Shown here piece after piece: positions 11,252 through 22,683 of a DNA stretch of 64,000 nucleotides (its first letter is position 1; each line of letters opens with the position of its first letter). The DNA comes from Acanthosepion lycidas (lineage: Eukaryota > Mollusca > Cephalopoda > Sepiida > Sepiidae): positions 1,630,634 to 1,694,633 of the forward strand of contig OZ010580.1 of assembly GCA_963932145.1 (NCBI GenBank), written 5' to 3'. The notes under the pieces were generated by a model, which was not told the DNA's origin, did not search any database, and saw only the letters and a program-made list of their open reading frames with translations. The position numbers were made by a program, and so were the translations under genes.

Positions 11252-11440
11252 CATTCTACACCAAGCAAAGAGGTAAAGTGCAGAATGATTACTGAGATTG
11301 AAAGAAACTTAGAAAATCTTATTGATGAGAAAGGACAATACAAGAACAGGATCCAAGGTGAGTGATGAAGACTATTTGAGCTGCATTGAAGATTGGAGTT
11401 GACACGAAAGCAAGAAATCGGAAGAGACTTCCACAAGCGA
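11252..11440 (-). pseudogene. LINE 3'-end fragment (jockey/CR1-like), copy A
   Basis: The minus strand reads LWKSLPISCFRVNSNLQ after one substitution at the first residue. This matches the C-terminal LWNSL.ISCFPDGYNLQLFKCNVN of the better copy at 41326-41969. The 3' edge ACCAAGCAAAGAGG is the diverged common terminus (CCTCAAGCAAGGCGA in other copies). It is a 5'-truncated relic. Confidence 0.6.
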
Positions 11441-13950
11441 GAAGTGCGAAACTATTAGAATAGAACTTATTATTATTATTAATATTATTATTATTATTGA
11501 GTATTAATCAAACGCTCAGCCCATTTTATGATTAAGGGTTTATGTAGGCATGTTTTCATTAATATACTCCATTTGTAATGTCGTGTATCTGGTTCCTGCA
11601 GTTGGTAGAAAAAGTTAAAAGTTTGAAACATCATAATAATCATAATCATTCGTTTTATTTTATTTGGCCATTTGCTAAATGAAACATCTCGGCTGTAGTG
11701 GTGGGGATGGGGGGTGGGGTGGCTAGTCTCATAGTTAATTACTTTCTCGATATTTTCCAACGACCTGATCGATTTTTTAATTGGTTTTTAATTTTACGGA
11801 TTTCTTGTATATCTTATTTTGAATAATGTATTATAGAAATTAAAATAAATATTTTACGTAATTTATATTAAATATAAAATGTTATTTTCCATTTGAATAC
11901 TTTTAATTAAAGGCTTTTTTTTTCCTTTTACAACATAAAAAATATTTTAACTTTTAAGAATATTTTAATCTCTTCTATCAATTAAAAAAAATAGCAAAAT
12001 AAATCCTGCATTTAGAACGAATTCACTACATGTAGAGGCTTCGGTTTTGCTTAGTTTTACTCATGTTGAAACTATATTTTGACACAGAAACGTCTTAGTG
12101 TAGAATTGGCTGGAATTTAAAAGGTCAAGTGCTGAAATAATCACTCTTAGATCGCTTTCTTTGAAAAACGCAAGAAATAAAATCCCTTTTGACACGAAAG
12201 AATTCATTGGTCAGGGGAATTGAATAAAACAATTTCTTTCTAGAGAATTCATAGGTTTCATCCTGAGTGTTCGATCTTTGCTAACTTTAAGGCCCTCTAT
12301 CTAACGCGACGAACAGTAGTAAATATTTATTTATAATGTTCATGTCATAGAACAATGATTTGACGTAAAAAGCTATCTGCTAATGAAATACATGAGTCAG
12401 TTTTACGAGGGGAATCCTATTACATATGAATTAAGAAGCAGATTCAATTTACATAGGCAACTTTAGTTCATGGAGACAGATTCCCAGGAGTATGTTTCCC
12501 GAAAACAATTCTCTTAACCTCTTCAAGTCTAGAGTTAACGGTTATCTATTCTATAAATCCTCATAATTAGCCCTTCCTTCCTCCCCCTACGACCATACAT
12601 TTTCATTTAGGAACAATTTACTTTGAGTTGCTCAAGGATCTGCAATTGAATGAACATTAAAAAAAAGCATTCTTAGGGTTTCAGTCATAATGCAAGCTAG
12701 TGACATAAATGCTGATGAAGCTGCCTTTACATTATTGGGGCCTTGTGCCAGATTAGGTAAAATATCTAAACTATTTAGATCAGATGGGAAATCTTAAAAC
12801 AGACAGCTTCGAAGAAGAAACCTGTCACGTTTCTCAACAAGAATGAACGAAACTCGTTATTTTGCGATGGATCGACGTGTCATTTTATTTCTTATTCCAT
12901 TATTTAATGAAATTTTATCAGATTCCGTGGTTAAAATTTCATATGAAGAAAAGTCAATTTCCTCCAAAAGTTTTTTATTCAATGTAACCGCTTAACAACC
13001 GACGTTGTTGGCAATAATAAATATAAAAATATAAAACTACCTGAAAGTATCATCTGAACGAATCGTGCTTCCTCCTAATAAAATGATATATTAAAAAGAC
13101 GCTGTTCAACCATGAAGTCATATGTAAATCTATCTGACATATATGATAACAATAAGGTTGGTCAACCAAGGGGATAAAAATCTGCACAGTTTGGGCACCC
13201 CTTTTAATCAATTGCCTAAAGAAAATTAAGCAAATATACGTCACAAATACATTGACGCAGACATTGATTTGATTTTTAATACAGGTAGACATTTAAGATA
13301 CACAAGGCCAATGAAGGCAAATATATCAAGAAAGTAACGGGATGGTACCTTTGTTCCCTTGAAAAACAGCGTTCAAGATCTTGTTTTTTTTTTTTTTTTT
13401 TTTTTTATATCTGTGCTTAAAAACAAAAATCCGTCCTGTGTATGACGATAAACTACATCAAGCGATCGGGCGATTGGATATTCTGAAGAGCGTGGAAACC
13501 ACCTCTTAATTGCTGTTCTTCCCATGTTCACTCTGACCCTGGGGTACTGATACCCTGTTATGGTCCTAGATATTCGCTAATAGTTAAACCCAAAATGGGG
13601 TAAAACCACTATGAAAATATAAAAATGTTTATGATAAAAATATCAGCAATAAATTTGTCAAGGAAATAATTTAAATTTCGGCATTGAATGACCCATAAGG
13701 AGTCGATTAACCGTTAAACAAACAATAGACACCAAAATAAAATACGCCAGTTTTATGTACGACAAGCTGAACTTTATCTGCAGTTGATATAATGACGAAG
13801 ATCAGCCGAGAAAGGTCAGTTGGAAAAGCCGCAGGCAGAAGATGTGAAGGTCTATCACGCTTTCGGTGTTAGCATCAAATATTATTTCATAAGAATGGTA
13901 TTTTATTTAATATCTAAGTATGAAACCTCCTTACATTGAAATGCTTATAA

Positions 13951-13991
<41 letters not shown>

Positions 13992-14229
13992 GAGATAGAA
14001 AGAAAGAAAGAGAAAGAGTATTAGCAATTAATTCAATATAGATTATAAAAGAAAACCATTTTTTAGTCTCCTTAAAATATTAATTTGTAAAACCTAACTT
14101 GATAATTTTTGATCCGTGGTCAGATGAACAGATGTAACAATTCATCAACCAAAATAGTTTACTTACATCACAGTCAAACAATAGAACTACAGTTGTCACT
14201 CGCTTCCAGTTGTCACTAACTTCTCGGCA
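11441..14229. other. No gene recognised; AT-rich, T-run and (CA)n
   Basis: It contains (ATT)n at about 11467-11497, a run of over 20 T at about 13383-13406 and (CA)n followed by GAAA repeats at about 13952-14020. Short open frames show no recognisable domain. The G-rich patch GGTGGGGATGGGGGGTGGGG (about 11699) stands out in composition only. Confidence 0.45.
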
Positions 14230-14234
14230 GGGTT

Positions 14235-14450
14235 AGGGTTATTGGTCCTAACCTGGCATCTCAGCTTCAGTCTCCTTTCCACCGCCGTAATGTAGATTTC
14301 TTATGCCTTTTCTATAACTACTTTCATGGTAATTGTTCTGATCAACTTGCTTCTATCGTATCTAGATTCTATGAATTTAAGCGCAGTACTGGATTGGCGG
14401 CAAGGTCTCATCATTTTACGGTTAAAATGGCGAGAGATGTAACATTAAGT
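14235..14450 (+). pseudogene. LINE reverse-transcriptase C-terminal fragment, copy B
   Basis: The plus strand reads VIGPNLASQLQSP.HRRNV, then FLCLFYNYFHGNCSDQL, then YEFKRSTGLAARSHHFTV. This corresponds to the segment of the copy at 41326-41969 that reads VIGPDLASHLQSLSHRR and beyond. It lacks both the RT core and the 3' end. It is the only plus-strand copy of this family in the window. Confidence 0.65.
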
Positions 14451-14674
14451 TCGATGTTAACAGTTTTTAATTCTTGTTCTTTTATTTTCCCCTCTCCTTA
14501 ATAGTAGTTTTTCTCATATTCTCTAATACTCAGTAACCCTTTGCATCCTAGTGGCTTTATTGCCTTGCTTGGGGGGAAATGAGTAAAACCCAAAAATGTA
14601 CGTGTTTCTGTGGGAAACATATATGTATATATATATTAAAACTTGCTACTTGGGTGCATGCTTGAAAAATTATA

Positions 14675-14754
14675 TTAGGTTGGTGCAAAAATAATGACGT
14701 TTTCTCACATAGTAACATATGTTAGAAAACGTCATTATTTTTGCACCAACCTAA
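14675..14754. mobile_element. 80-bp palindromic mariner-type MITE, copy 1
   Basis: TTAGGTTGGTGCAAAAATAA at 14675 is mirrored by its complement ending at 14754, and TA lies on each side (14673-14674 and 14755-14756). The arms pair for about 30 nt around a short centre. The TIR start TTAGGTTGGTGCAAAA is shared with the human Hsmar1/MADE1 family (established knowledge), so a mariner source is likely. A second copy lies at 63802-63903. Confidence 0.9.
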
Positions 14755-14863
14755 TATTATATTTTAGGCTCTGTATATTTTTCCACATTTCACATTAAGT
14801 TCTTTCATTTAAGAAGTTGATGTTTTCTTGCATATAGTTAACATTTAACGCACACACACGCCC

Positions 14864-14925
<62 letters not shown>
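14864..14925. repeat. (TA)n microsatellite
   Basis: About 58 bp of uninterrupted TA, followed by CATACATG. Confidence 0.95.
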
Positions 14926-14926
<1 letters not shown>

Positions 14927-15028
14927 CATGGTTAGCCTTGTATACAAACACTTTTTATAAGAAATCAAAGTAGTCATCTTTGCTGTAATAGCAAATATAA
15001 ATTTGATAGTAGAAATAACACATTCACC

Positions 15029-15030
<2 letters not shown>

Positions 15031-15075
<45 letters not shown>

Positions 15076-15092
15076 GTAGTAGTAGTAGTAGT

Positions 15093-15161
<69 letters not shown>
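15031..15161. repeat. (ATT)n-(AGT)6-(AAT)n self-complementary trinucleotide tract
   Basis: (ATT)n to about 15074, six AGT units to about 15092, then (AAT)n to about 15160. Because ATT and AAT are complementary, the tract can form a long hairpin with the AGT block as its loop. Frames through it give poly-Ile, poly-Asn and poly-Leu and are artefacts. Confidence 0.9.
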
Positions 15162-17744
15162 GTTCTCATTATATTTGTTTTGCAGAGTAATGATATGATT
15201 TCCTCCTAAAAGCGGAGACTCTCTTCGAATCAACGCCGATGGAAGAAAGAAAATTATTTTTTCTTTAATAATAGTTTTTCTTTACTTTTTCGATTGTCAG
15301 TAATTGTGAAATAATAGTAATTATTCTTAAATTTTCGAAAAAAAATCTCGTTAACCGAAGCTACCTTTGTTCTTGGAATAAATTTCTTCATGTTCGCTGA
15401 CCTACACCCTAAGAAAATTCTTCGGTAAAAAGTAACTGATTTGAATGATTTTAAAATTGCCCGAAACGATATTTTATTGGTGTATGGAGATGAATTGAGA
15501 TTTTCACGACAAATCTCATCTGTATCAATATTTTAGGAGAAAAACCTAATTATTTCAAAGAAAATTGTTTTAAAGTTCACATTGTGAGCTCAAATATTAA
15601 TTTAATTTGAATACACAAATAAAATATTCAAATATCGAACTTTTAATCACATATCTGATTTTGATTAACTACTGAGCATCGGTTTATTCCTTTTAATTGC
15701 ATTCTTGAACTTATAAATTGAATCGATTTGTTATCAAATTATTTTATTAATATTTAAATTTTGACAAATAAATCGACTAAAGAAATAAAGTATTTCAAAT
15801 TGGGTTATTATTTATGTTAACCAATTAATATTGCCTTTAGCAAAGAACATCCTACTGAAATGCTCCAATCATCTGACCTCAAATATTACAGCATATCCCC
15901 AAAAAAGCTTAAAAATTGTACAAATGTATTGCAATCGTCATACTGATTGTATGGTTATTGTCATACATTTCCAGTACGTTCCCTTTCTCAATTAGGAGCG
16001 AGTATCTTGAAAATTTGCTTCTTTAAGGTTAAATGATTACCAAGAAAACTAAAAGTCTTTTGTGGAACTTGTTAGAATTTACAGTTTCTATTGTGAAACA
16101 TGAAATACTGAAGTGCTATTTCAAAAATTTAGAAAAACATCTACTTTTGTCTTTAAAATGAACAGATTGCGTGGACAGTCGTTTGAACCCATATAAAAGC
16201 TAGAGTTTAAAATGTTTATTTTCGAAGCTGTCAGGTAAAATCTTTCTTCATTCAGAAGATGAAATGTACACCCTTTATTTATTCAGCTTTGTGTGGGATT
16301 CGTCGTCGTCGTCGTCGTCGTCGTCTCGTATCCAAGAATTTAATTTCCTCTTTGCTGATTGCTTCCTTTATAATGATGGTATTGATGACTACATTCACCG
16401 CCGATGTGAAGGTTCAGGACTAGAATCTTTCAGTTTCACCAAAACCTGCTCCCATCATCCATTAACTATCGCCGTTTGGATTTGAAAGATTTGGTTGGGG
16501 GTCGAAGAAAATCAGAATAGAAGAATATGTCGATGGCGGAAATCAACTTGCTACTAAGTGAGCTACACATGTGATTTCATAACCTTTCCTCTGTGGTACA
16601 TATGGAATGGGACATACAGAATCCAGTTATGAAACTGCAACGGACTGCCGTTGACTCTGTTATAATTTCAATAGCGCCTTCTGTCAATCGTAGCCCTCTT
16701 TATTCAGTCGTTGAGACTTTTTCTTCTCCATCGAGCATCTTGACACGCCAGAGACGATACCATTGTTTGTCAAGCTATATTGAAATGGGAGACATCACAA
16801 GGAGAATTCACACTTTATGTCTGAATTTTGGGGATGATTATTGTACCCAACTGTGTTATTATAATCACAAAATTTCGACGGTGACACTCTCTACAGTATA
16901 GACAACAGGACGAGAACAATCTGCTCGCCTTAATGTAGGGCTCAGCCTGAAATTCCATGAAGCTTAGGTGAATTGGAAGGCATCTAGTAAAGACCCAATG
17001 ACATAACAGCCGAAACGTTGTAAACGAATGTAAATAATAATTCGTACCCTTTCCTTTAGACAAGATACGAACTAATTTTGTCGATTTTATTCTCAAAGCT
17101 AAGAACCGTCATCCAATCTATTCTCATTTCCATAGACAATGGCCAATCGTAAATACATTTCTCGAAGTTACTTTTAAACCTTATATTATGTATTATTGTT
17201 CGTTAACATAAAATTCTGAGATACATTCATCTCATTTTTATATCATTAGGAATCTTAAAACAAGCTTTTGTGGTGTTGGATTTATAAATAAAAAGATTCT
17301 TATTGACAAATGTCATTGTTCAATGAATATTCTCAAGATGGAAAAATGTATAAAACGAAAACGAAAGAGACGTAGAGAGAGGACAAGATAAATATACATA
17401 ATTAGGGAGAGATCGTTCATTCTTTTTCTTTCAATATTTGATTATGTAACAACAGAAATGAAATGGAAACAAAAAGAAAGAAAAGCTATGAACTATTGAG
17501 GAGACGATTAAATGCAGACAACTTACCGCCATCAGCAAATATGAAATATTCAACGAACGTCGCTTTGACTTCTTCAAATGAAGAATAATGCATTCCTGTT
17601 AGCGAAGAAAAGACAGCGTGAAAGGAAAAATGAAAAGGGAGTCAATATTTAATGCGTTAATTCATGACATTCAAGCATTTTTATTGGCCGCAAACCTTTC
17701 ATTCTTAAATTATAATTTGAATTGTTAAATTACCGGTATATACT

Positions 17745-17745
<1 letters not shown>
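15162..17745. other. No gene recognised
   Basis: AT-rich DNA. A (GTC)n tract of about 8 units lies at 16301-16326. A moderately GC-balanced stretch at 16550-17000 has open frames on both strands but no motif that I can name; ACCCAATGACATAACAGCCG at 16992 has the look of the linker found near other fold-backs. Confidence 0.4.
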
Positions 17746-17746
<1 letters not shown>

Positions 17747-17797
<51 letters not shown>

Positions 17798-17842
17798 TAT
17801 TCATCATGAATCTATCTATGTAAGTTTGTTCATCATGAATCA

Positions 17843-17896
<54 letters not shown>
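17747..17896. repeat. (TCTA)n microsatellite in two blocks
   Basis: Two (TCTA)n arrays (about 17747-17797 and 17843-17896) are separated by a short segment containing TTCATCATGAATC twice. They mark the left border of the large fold-back. Similar arrays recur at 50403-50495 and 56972-57146. Confidence 0.9.
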
Positions 17897-17900
17897 ACAC

Positions 17901-18673
17901 TTTTACATTATTCGGACTATTGTCCTCATTTTTGTCGCCATATATCACAACGTTTCAACCGTTGTACGCTCCTTCTTCAGGTGGTTGGAATGTCGAACTG
18001 AACCCTTTATTTCGTTCACTGGGTTAGACTGTTCTAGTTCCACGTGCCATGTCTAATGGATTTCAGTTATCAGTTATCTCTTGTTAAATCCCCTCCCCAC
18101 TGCCTTAACTGGGTATTGCACCCATACACTTTGGGTCATGTCACTGGATCTAACTACCGCCTTTATCCACTGTGCCATGTGACCTTGAGGACATCTGGGT
18201 ATGAATTTCTGGGTATTATAAACCTAATGTCTTCAGCCATCATCTTTTACCAGTGCTCATATTGCAATTTTTGCTGTTATTTCATGTTTTTACCAGAGCT
18301 CATTTTGCATTTTTTGTTGTTGTTATTATCGTTTTTCTTTAGCACTCCTTATTATTGGTTCCCATATTGTATTAATTTCTATGCTTTGGGAAATTTGGGA
18401 ATTAGCCTATATGCTAGGTTACAAAAATCTCCTGAGCCGACCAAGCATAGAAATGAATACAATATGGGAACCAGTAATAAGGAGTGCCAGAGAAAAGCGT
18501 TAATAACAACAAAAATTGCAATATGAGTTCTGGTAACTGACAGATAACTGACATCCATTAGACATGGCACGCTCTACATTCCAAACTTCTGAAGAAGGCC
18601 AGAGCGTACAACGTCCGAAAGTTTGTGATAAATATGGCGACAAAGATGAAGACAATAGTCCGAATAATGTAAA
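17901..18673. repeat. Large fold-back repeat with a tRNA-like insert in one arm
   Basis: The outer left arm 17901-18085 (TTATTCGGACTATTGTCCTC) is complementary to about 18536-18673. The inner left arm 18290-18385 (CACTCCTTATTATTGGTTCC) is complementary to about 18428-18535. The loop is around 18386-18427. The left arm is longer by the segment 18086-18289, which the right arm lacks. A diverged single arm of the same family lies at 33990-34130. Confidence 0.75.
18090..18185 (-). repeat. tRNA-derived SINE-like insert in the fold-back
   Basis: On the minus strand, ATGGCACAGTGGATAAAGGC resembles a tRNA box A region, and GGTGCAATACCC about 40 nt downstream resembles box B. The segment is absent from the partner arm, which supports an insertion. 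Its exact ends are unclear. Confidence 0.5.
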
Positions 18674-18899
18674 TAATGTACATAATACCTCATCTCAGAA
18701 ATATAGATAATGAAAAGAATAAAAATATAGACAGTTATCTATCCATCTCAATCTGTTCATTATCTATCTATCCTTGTTTGTTCATTATTCATCTGTCTCT
18801 CTCTCTATATTTATCTGTTTAATCCTTAAGTTAAAAAACAAAAATCTGGGAATAAATAAAGTAAAATTTAACAATCAATTTGACTTTATTTTAGACCAG
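18674..18899. other. Short AT-rich spacer before the LTR element
   Basis: Contains degenerate TATCTATC words. No gene seen. Confidence 0.4.
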
Positions 18900-18904
18900 C
18901 GACC

Positions 18905-19174
18905 TATTGTGAGACCGAAAACTACCTACACAATAGACTCTTCCAGCCCTATATTAAGTAGGTGACATAGCACTCTACAGGAGAGTAATAGAGAGTGATA
19001 GAGAGTGATGGAGATTGACACAGTGAGAGTCTTGTACGACTACCAGTGTTGGACACTAACTTATAGTAAGCTCCGCTTACACTATCTCTGTAACCTGTTG
19101 TTAATATATCTTTCTTACATCTAATCCGTGTTCCGTGTTTTACTTCTGTGGGCCCAACTTTGAAACCCACATCA
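18905..19174 (+). repeat. Gypsy 5' LTR
   Basis: 270 bp. It contains three or four copies of a ~10-bp unit related to GAGAGTGATA (about 18981-19012). The 3' LTR has two fewer, which explains its 250-bp length. The start at TATTG rather than TG is favoured because it gives an exact CGACC duplication and abuts the polypurine tract in the 3' copy. Confidence 0.8.
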
Positions 19175-19340
19175 GTGGCGACGAAGGATTCTAGAAATGC
19201 ACTCACGGCGAAACCAAAATACCTTACCAATCCCACATCTGGGTCGACAAAGAATTCTAGAAACGCATTCACGTCGAAAAACCGCAATAGCTTGCCAGTC
19301 CCACAACAGTGGCGACAGAGGAGATTCGAGAATTTCGTTC
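19175..19340 (+). promoter_or_regulatory. Primer-binding site and its tandem copies
   Basis: TGGCGACGAAGGATTC begins at 19176, one base after the LTR. A TGG start fits pairing with the CCA end of a tRNA primer; the tRNA itself was not identified. A unit of about 66-68 bp starting CCCACATC(A/T)G.G.CGAC repeats at 19166, 19232 and 19300, so the binding site is present as one good copy and two variants. Confidence 0.6.
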
Positions 19341-19970
19341 TCACCGTATCAATAGCGACATTACTCGAAAAATACACAAACTCCACGCGTTCTCACATCA
19401 GTGTTGAACGTGAATTTAAGCTGGTATTAATACATGAGCGATTTAAAAGCTAAACACCCAACGTCTACATATATTCCAATACCAAACGCCATTGACAAAC
19501 TAGCGATTCGACATCTACGGAATATCAAAGTGTGTCCAATACGATAACGATTTCTACACACCCATACACACAGAAAAAAAAAAGTGTTCGTAAAAAACTT
19601 ACAACACAAGATCAAGTACTACCATTTGTACTCAAGTTTTCGAAAAAAACTATCGAAATTTTTTTTATGTAACTGAGTTGAACTCGGGCATAAAATTATT
19701 CTCCCCTCAAATTCACTGAGTTGAGTTTTCTTCTTTTTGTACCTCTATAAAAAAAATACATAAGTGTCGTGAAAAAATTATTCAATTCCGTTAAAATTAA
19801 CGGAACCACGGGGAAAAAAAGCTAAACACGTTTAGTTTAACTATTGTCTGTCCATATTTTTTTTCTGTAAAAGAAAAAAAAAAGGAACAAAAATCTATCA
19901 AGATTTTTTTGTGTACCTCCTCTTAGTACACGTGTTTCAAAGCAACAAAAAAGCGCTGTCATTTTTAAAT
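19341..19970 (+). other. Gypsy leader between PBS and gag
   Basis: About 630 bp of AT-rich leader with A and T homopolymer runs. No coding motif was seen. Confidence 0.5.
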
Positions 19971-21160
19971 ATGGAAGATTTGCAAAAAGTAGTTGCCCAA
20001 ATGTTAAAACTAAATTTGGACCAGCAACAAAAATCAGAAGAAAGACAACAACAACAACTATTTTTGGATTTACATAAACAGCAAATGGAATTCCCAAAAA
20101 TTACGCTTCAGAATGCTGAACTACAACAGAAACAACTTAAAGAATTACTCGTAAATACATTAAAAGGCTCAAACTCTGAAAAAGATACAATATTCTCCCA
20201 GAGTATAATTTACAATTCAATAGAAACCTTTGAATACGTACCAGAGAACAGCAAAACGTTCCAGGCTTTTTACAGGCGCTACGAAGATATTTTCAACGTA
20301 GACTGTCAACAATGGCCCAGCGAAAAAAAGGTACGTCTTCTATTGAGAAAACTGGGAACTACAGAACATAGTAGGTTCGTAGACTTCATACTACCCAAGA
20401 AAACGACTGACTTGGATTTTTCAGAGACGATTAAGCTCCGATTGGAATTATTCGGGCCTAACACAACCATGTTCCACAAACGTTGGAAATGCCAAAGATT
20501 TTCTAACGTTTGCAGCATCGGTGAACAAGCTATGTAATGATTTTAAACTAGCCGAACTGACTGCCGATGATTTTAAGTGCTTAATTTTCGCACAAGGTCT
20601 AGTATCTGCAGAAGACGCCGAAGTCAGACGACGGGTACTGACTAAGCTTGAGAACGATCAAGGATTGACTCTCCAAAAACTGGCAGAGGACTGTCAAAGA
20701 GTAATATTTGTAAAGCGTGACTCAAACACTATCGAGGAATCAGGTGTGACTCAGATTAATAAAATCAGAAGTAAGTCTACCTCCTATTCCCCTAAAAAAG
20801 ACAAAAGGCAAATCTCATGTCCTAAATTCCGCAGTAACCAAAACCCCCAAAAGTTAAAGAAACCGCTCGGACCATGTTACAATTGTGGTAAATGGCATTG
20901 GATGAAATTCTGTCCAGTTAAGAACAAAAAATATTGCAAAAATTGCAATAAAAGTGGTCATACTTTAACTTCGTGCTGGTACGCCAACAGAACGAGAAAA
21001 CCCCAAAATAAAATTAGGCAAGCTCAATCTGACAATATTGTTGATAGGAATTTAAGAAAATATGTAACAGTGGATATTTTCAATAAGTCCATTAAATTCC
21101 AGCTTGACTCGGGTTCTGATATTTCAACCATTAACTGCGTACTTGGAGAAAATTGAAAAA
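19971..21160 (+). pseudogene. gag: Gypsy gag with two zinc knuckles, joined to protease
   Basis: The ATG at 19971 opens MEDLQKVVAQML, a Gln-rich coiled region followed by a capsid-like domain (about 20215-20480). This frame ends at 20537, but the homologous sequence continues in the frame that is open from 20521. A single-base shift near 20490 therefore breaks gag. The second frame carries two CCHC knuckles, CYNCGKWHWMKFC (about 20875) and CKNCNKSGHTLTSC (about 20935), which bind genomic RNA in related elements. It then runs into the aspartic protease motif LDSGSD (about 21103). That frame closes at 21156 while protease homology continues in another frame, a second break. The arrangement matches the K02A2.6-like Gypsy polyproteins common in invertebrates. 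It is non-functional as it stands. Confidence 0.8.
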
Positions 21161-22515
21161 GCCGACCTTATTAAAAACGGATAAAACAGCAAAATCCGTA
21201 ACTGGCGAAAATATTAACATTTTAGGCGAGGTAATACTTAGAGTAACACTAAATGGAGTTACCAAAAAGCTCAAAGCCTACGTATTAAAAACTTCAGATA
21301 ACTTATTTGGAACTGATTGGATAGAAAACTTCAATCTTTGGGATTTCCCAATGAGTACATTTTGTCGCAAGATACAAAGTACAACGTCCAATTTGGTAAA
21401 TCTAAAAAAGGAACTCAAACAACAATTTCACCAGGTTTTTTCTGGCGGCCTTGGGAAATGTACTAAAATGAAAGCTAACTTCAAGGTGAAGGACGGTGCA
21501 CAACCGGTATTCAAAAAGAAACGGAATGTCCCTTTCGCTGCTCTAGAGCAAATCAATAAAAAGTTAGATAGACTCGAACAAGCAGGTATTCTGTCAAAAA
21601 CAGATTTCAGCGAGTGGGCAGCACCTACGGTCTACGTAAAAAGAAGTCCATTCAAATACGAGTATGCGCAGATTTTTCCACAGGGTTAAACGATGCCTTG
21701 CAAGATCACCACTATCCTCTCCCAAGCCCCGAAGAAATTTTCAATAAACTCAATGGTAGAAAATTTTTTTTCTAAAATTGAACTCTCGGACGCATATCTT
21801 CAGATAGATGTGGAAGAAGAAAGTTCCAAATTGCTCTGCCTAAACACCCATAGAGGGTTGTACAAATACAACAGGCTAGCTTTTGGAGTAAAGGTTGTGC
21901 CTGCAATTTTCCAGCAGGTCATGGACGCCATGCTGGGCGATCTTGACTACGCAACAGCCTATTTGGATGATATACTAGTTACTAGTAAAACTACGGCAGA
22001 ACGCCGGAACCATATAATAAACGTATTCGAAAAGATACAAGAATATGGATTTATGGTTAAGGAGGAAAAGTGTGACTTTTTCTTACCAGGGATTAAATAC
22101 TTAGGTCACATTATAAATAAAGATAGTCGTCGGCCGGATCCAGAAAGAGCCAACGCGATCAGAAACATGCCGGCCCCAGATAACGTTCAAGCGTTACAAA
22201 GCTTCCTCGGCCTAGCTAACTTTTACCAAGGGTTCATTAAGAACATGCAAAGTTTGAGAGGGCCTCTAAACCAACTTTATAAAAGGACAAACCATGGTCA
22301 TGGACCCCGGAATGCCAAGACGCATTCGAAAAGATCAAGAAAACTCTTACTTCAGACCTCTCCGTCACACATTTCGACCCTAGTCTCGACATCATAGTCG
22401 CAAGTGATGCAACCTCGTACGGCATAGGCGTTTGCATATTACATAAATTGCCAGACGTTTTGCGAAAAGCTGTGGCTCACGCATCAAGATCTCTACTTCC
22501 AGCTGAGAAACAATA
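21153..22515 (+). pseudogene. pol: Gypsy pol: protease end, reverse transcriptase, start of RNase H
   Basis: The 21153-21689 frame covers the end of protease (FGTDWIENF) and the RT N-terminus (AGILSKTDFSEWAAPTVYVK). A frame break near 21660-21700 leads to the 21693-22397 frame with the RT core (IELSDAYLQIDVEEES; AFGVKVVPAIFQQVMD) and the catalytic YLDD at 21960-21971. Connection-domain sequence follows (KCDFFLPGIKYLGHIIN; LGLANFYQGFI). Another break near 22300 shifts to the frame reading IVASDATSYGIGV, the first acidic segment of RNase H. Recognisable coding ends at SRSLLPAEK near 22510. The usual later RNase H, integrase and chromodomain or envelope regions are absent. At least three frame changes make it a relic. 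Confidence 0.8.
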
Positions 22516-22583
22516 AATCCCAAGAGGAAAAGCGTATTAACAGATTTACTTTTTTCTCTCCTTTTCAAAAAAGAAAACTCTTT

Positions 22584-22593
22584 GGAAGTGGGG
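22584..22593 (+). promoter_or_regulatory. Gypsy polypurine tract
   Basis: GGAAGTGGGG lies directly before the 3' LTR. It is nearly all purine and correctly placed for plus-strand priming. Confidence 0.6.
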
Positions 22594-22683
22594 TATTGTG
22601 AGACCGGAAACTACCTACACAATAGACTCTTCCAGCCCTATATTAAGTAGGCGACATAGCACTCTAGAGGAGAGTGATAGAGA
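22594..22683 (+). repeat. Gypsy 3' LTR, left part
   Basis: Matches 18905 onward with single-base differences and stops after GAGTGATAGAGA (22672-22683), the first copy of the LINE target-site duplication. Confidence 0.85.

Noticed and set aside
14795-15233. Poly-Leu, poly-Ile, poly-Asn and poly-Ser frames
   Set aside because: Translation of the ATT/AGT/AAT array.
16593-17096. Overlapping 93-102-codon frames on both strands
   Set aside because: No motif on either strand. Such overlap is common in moderately GC-balanced DNA.
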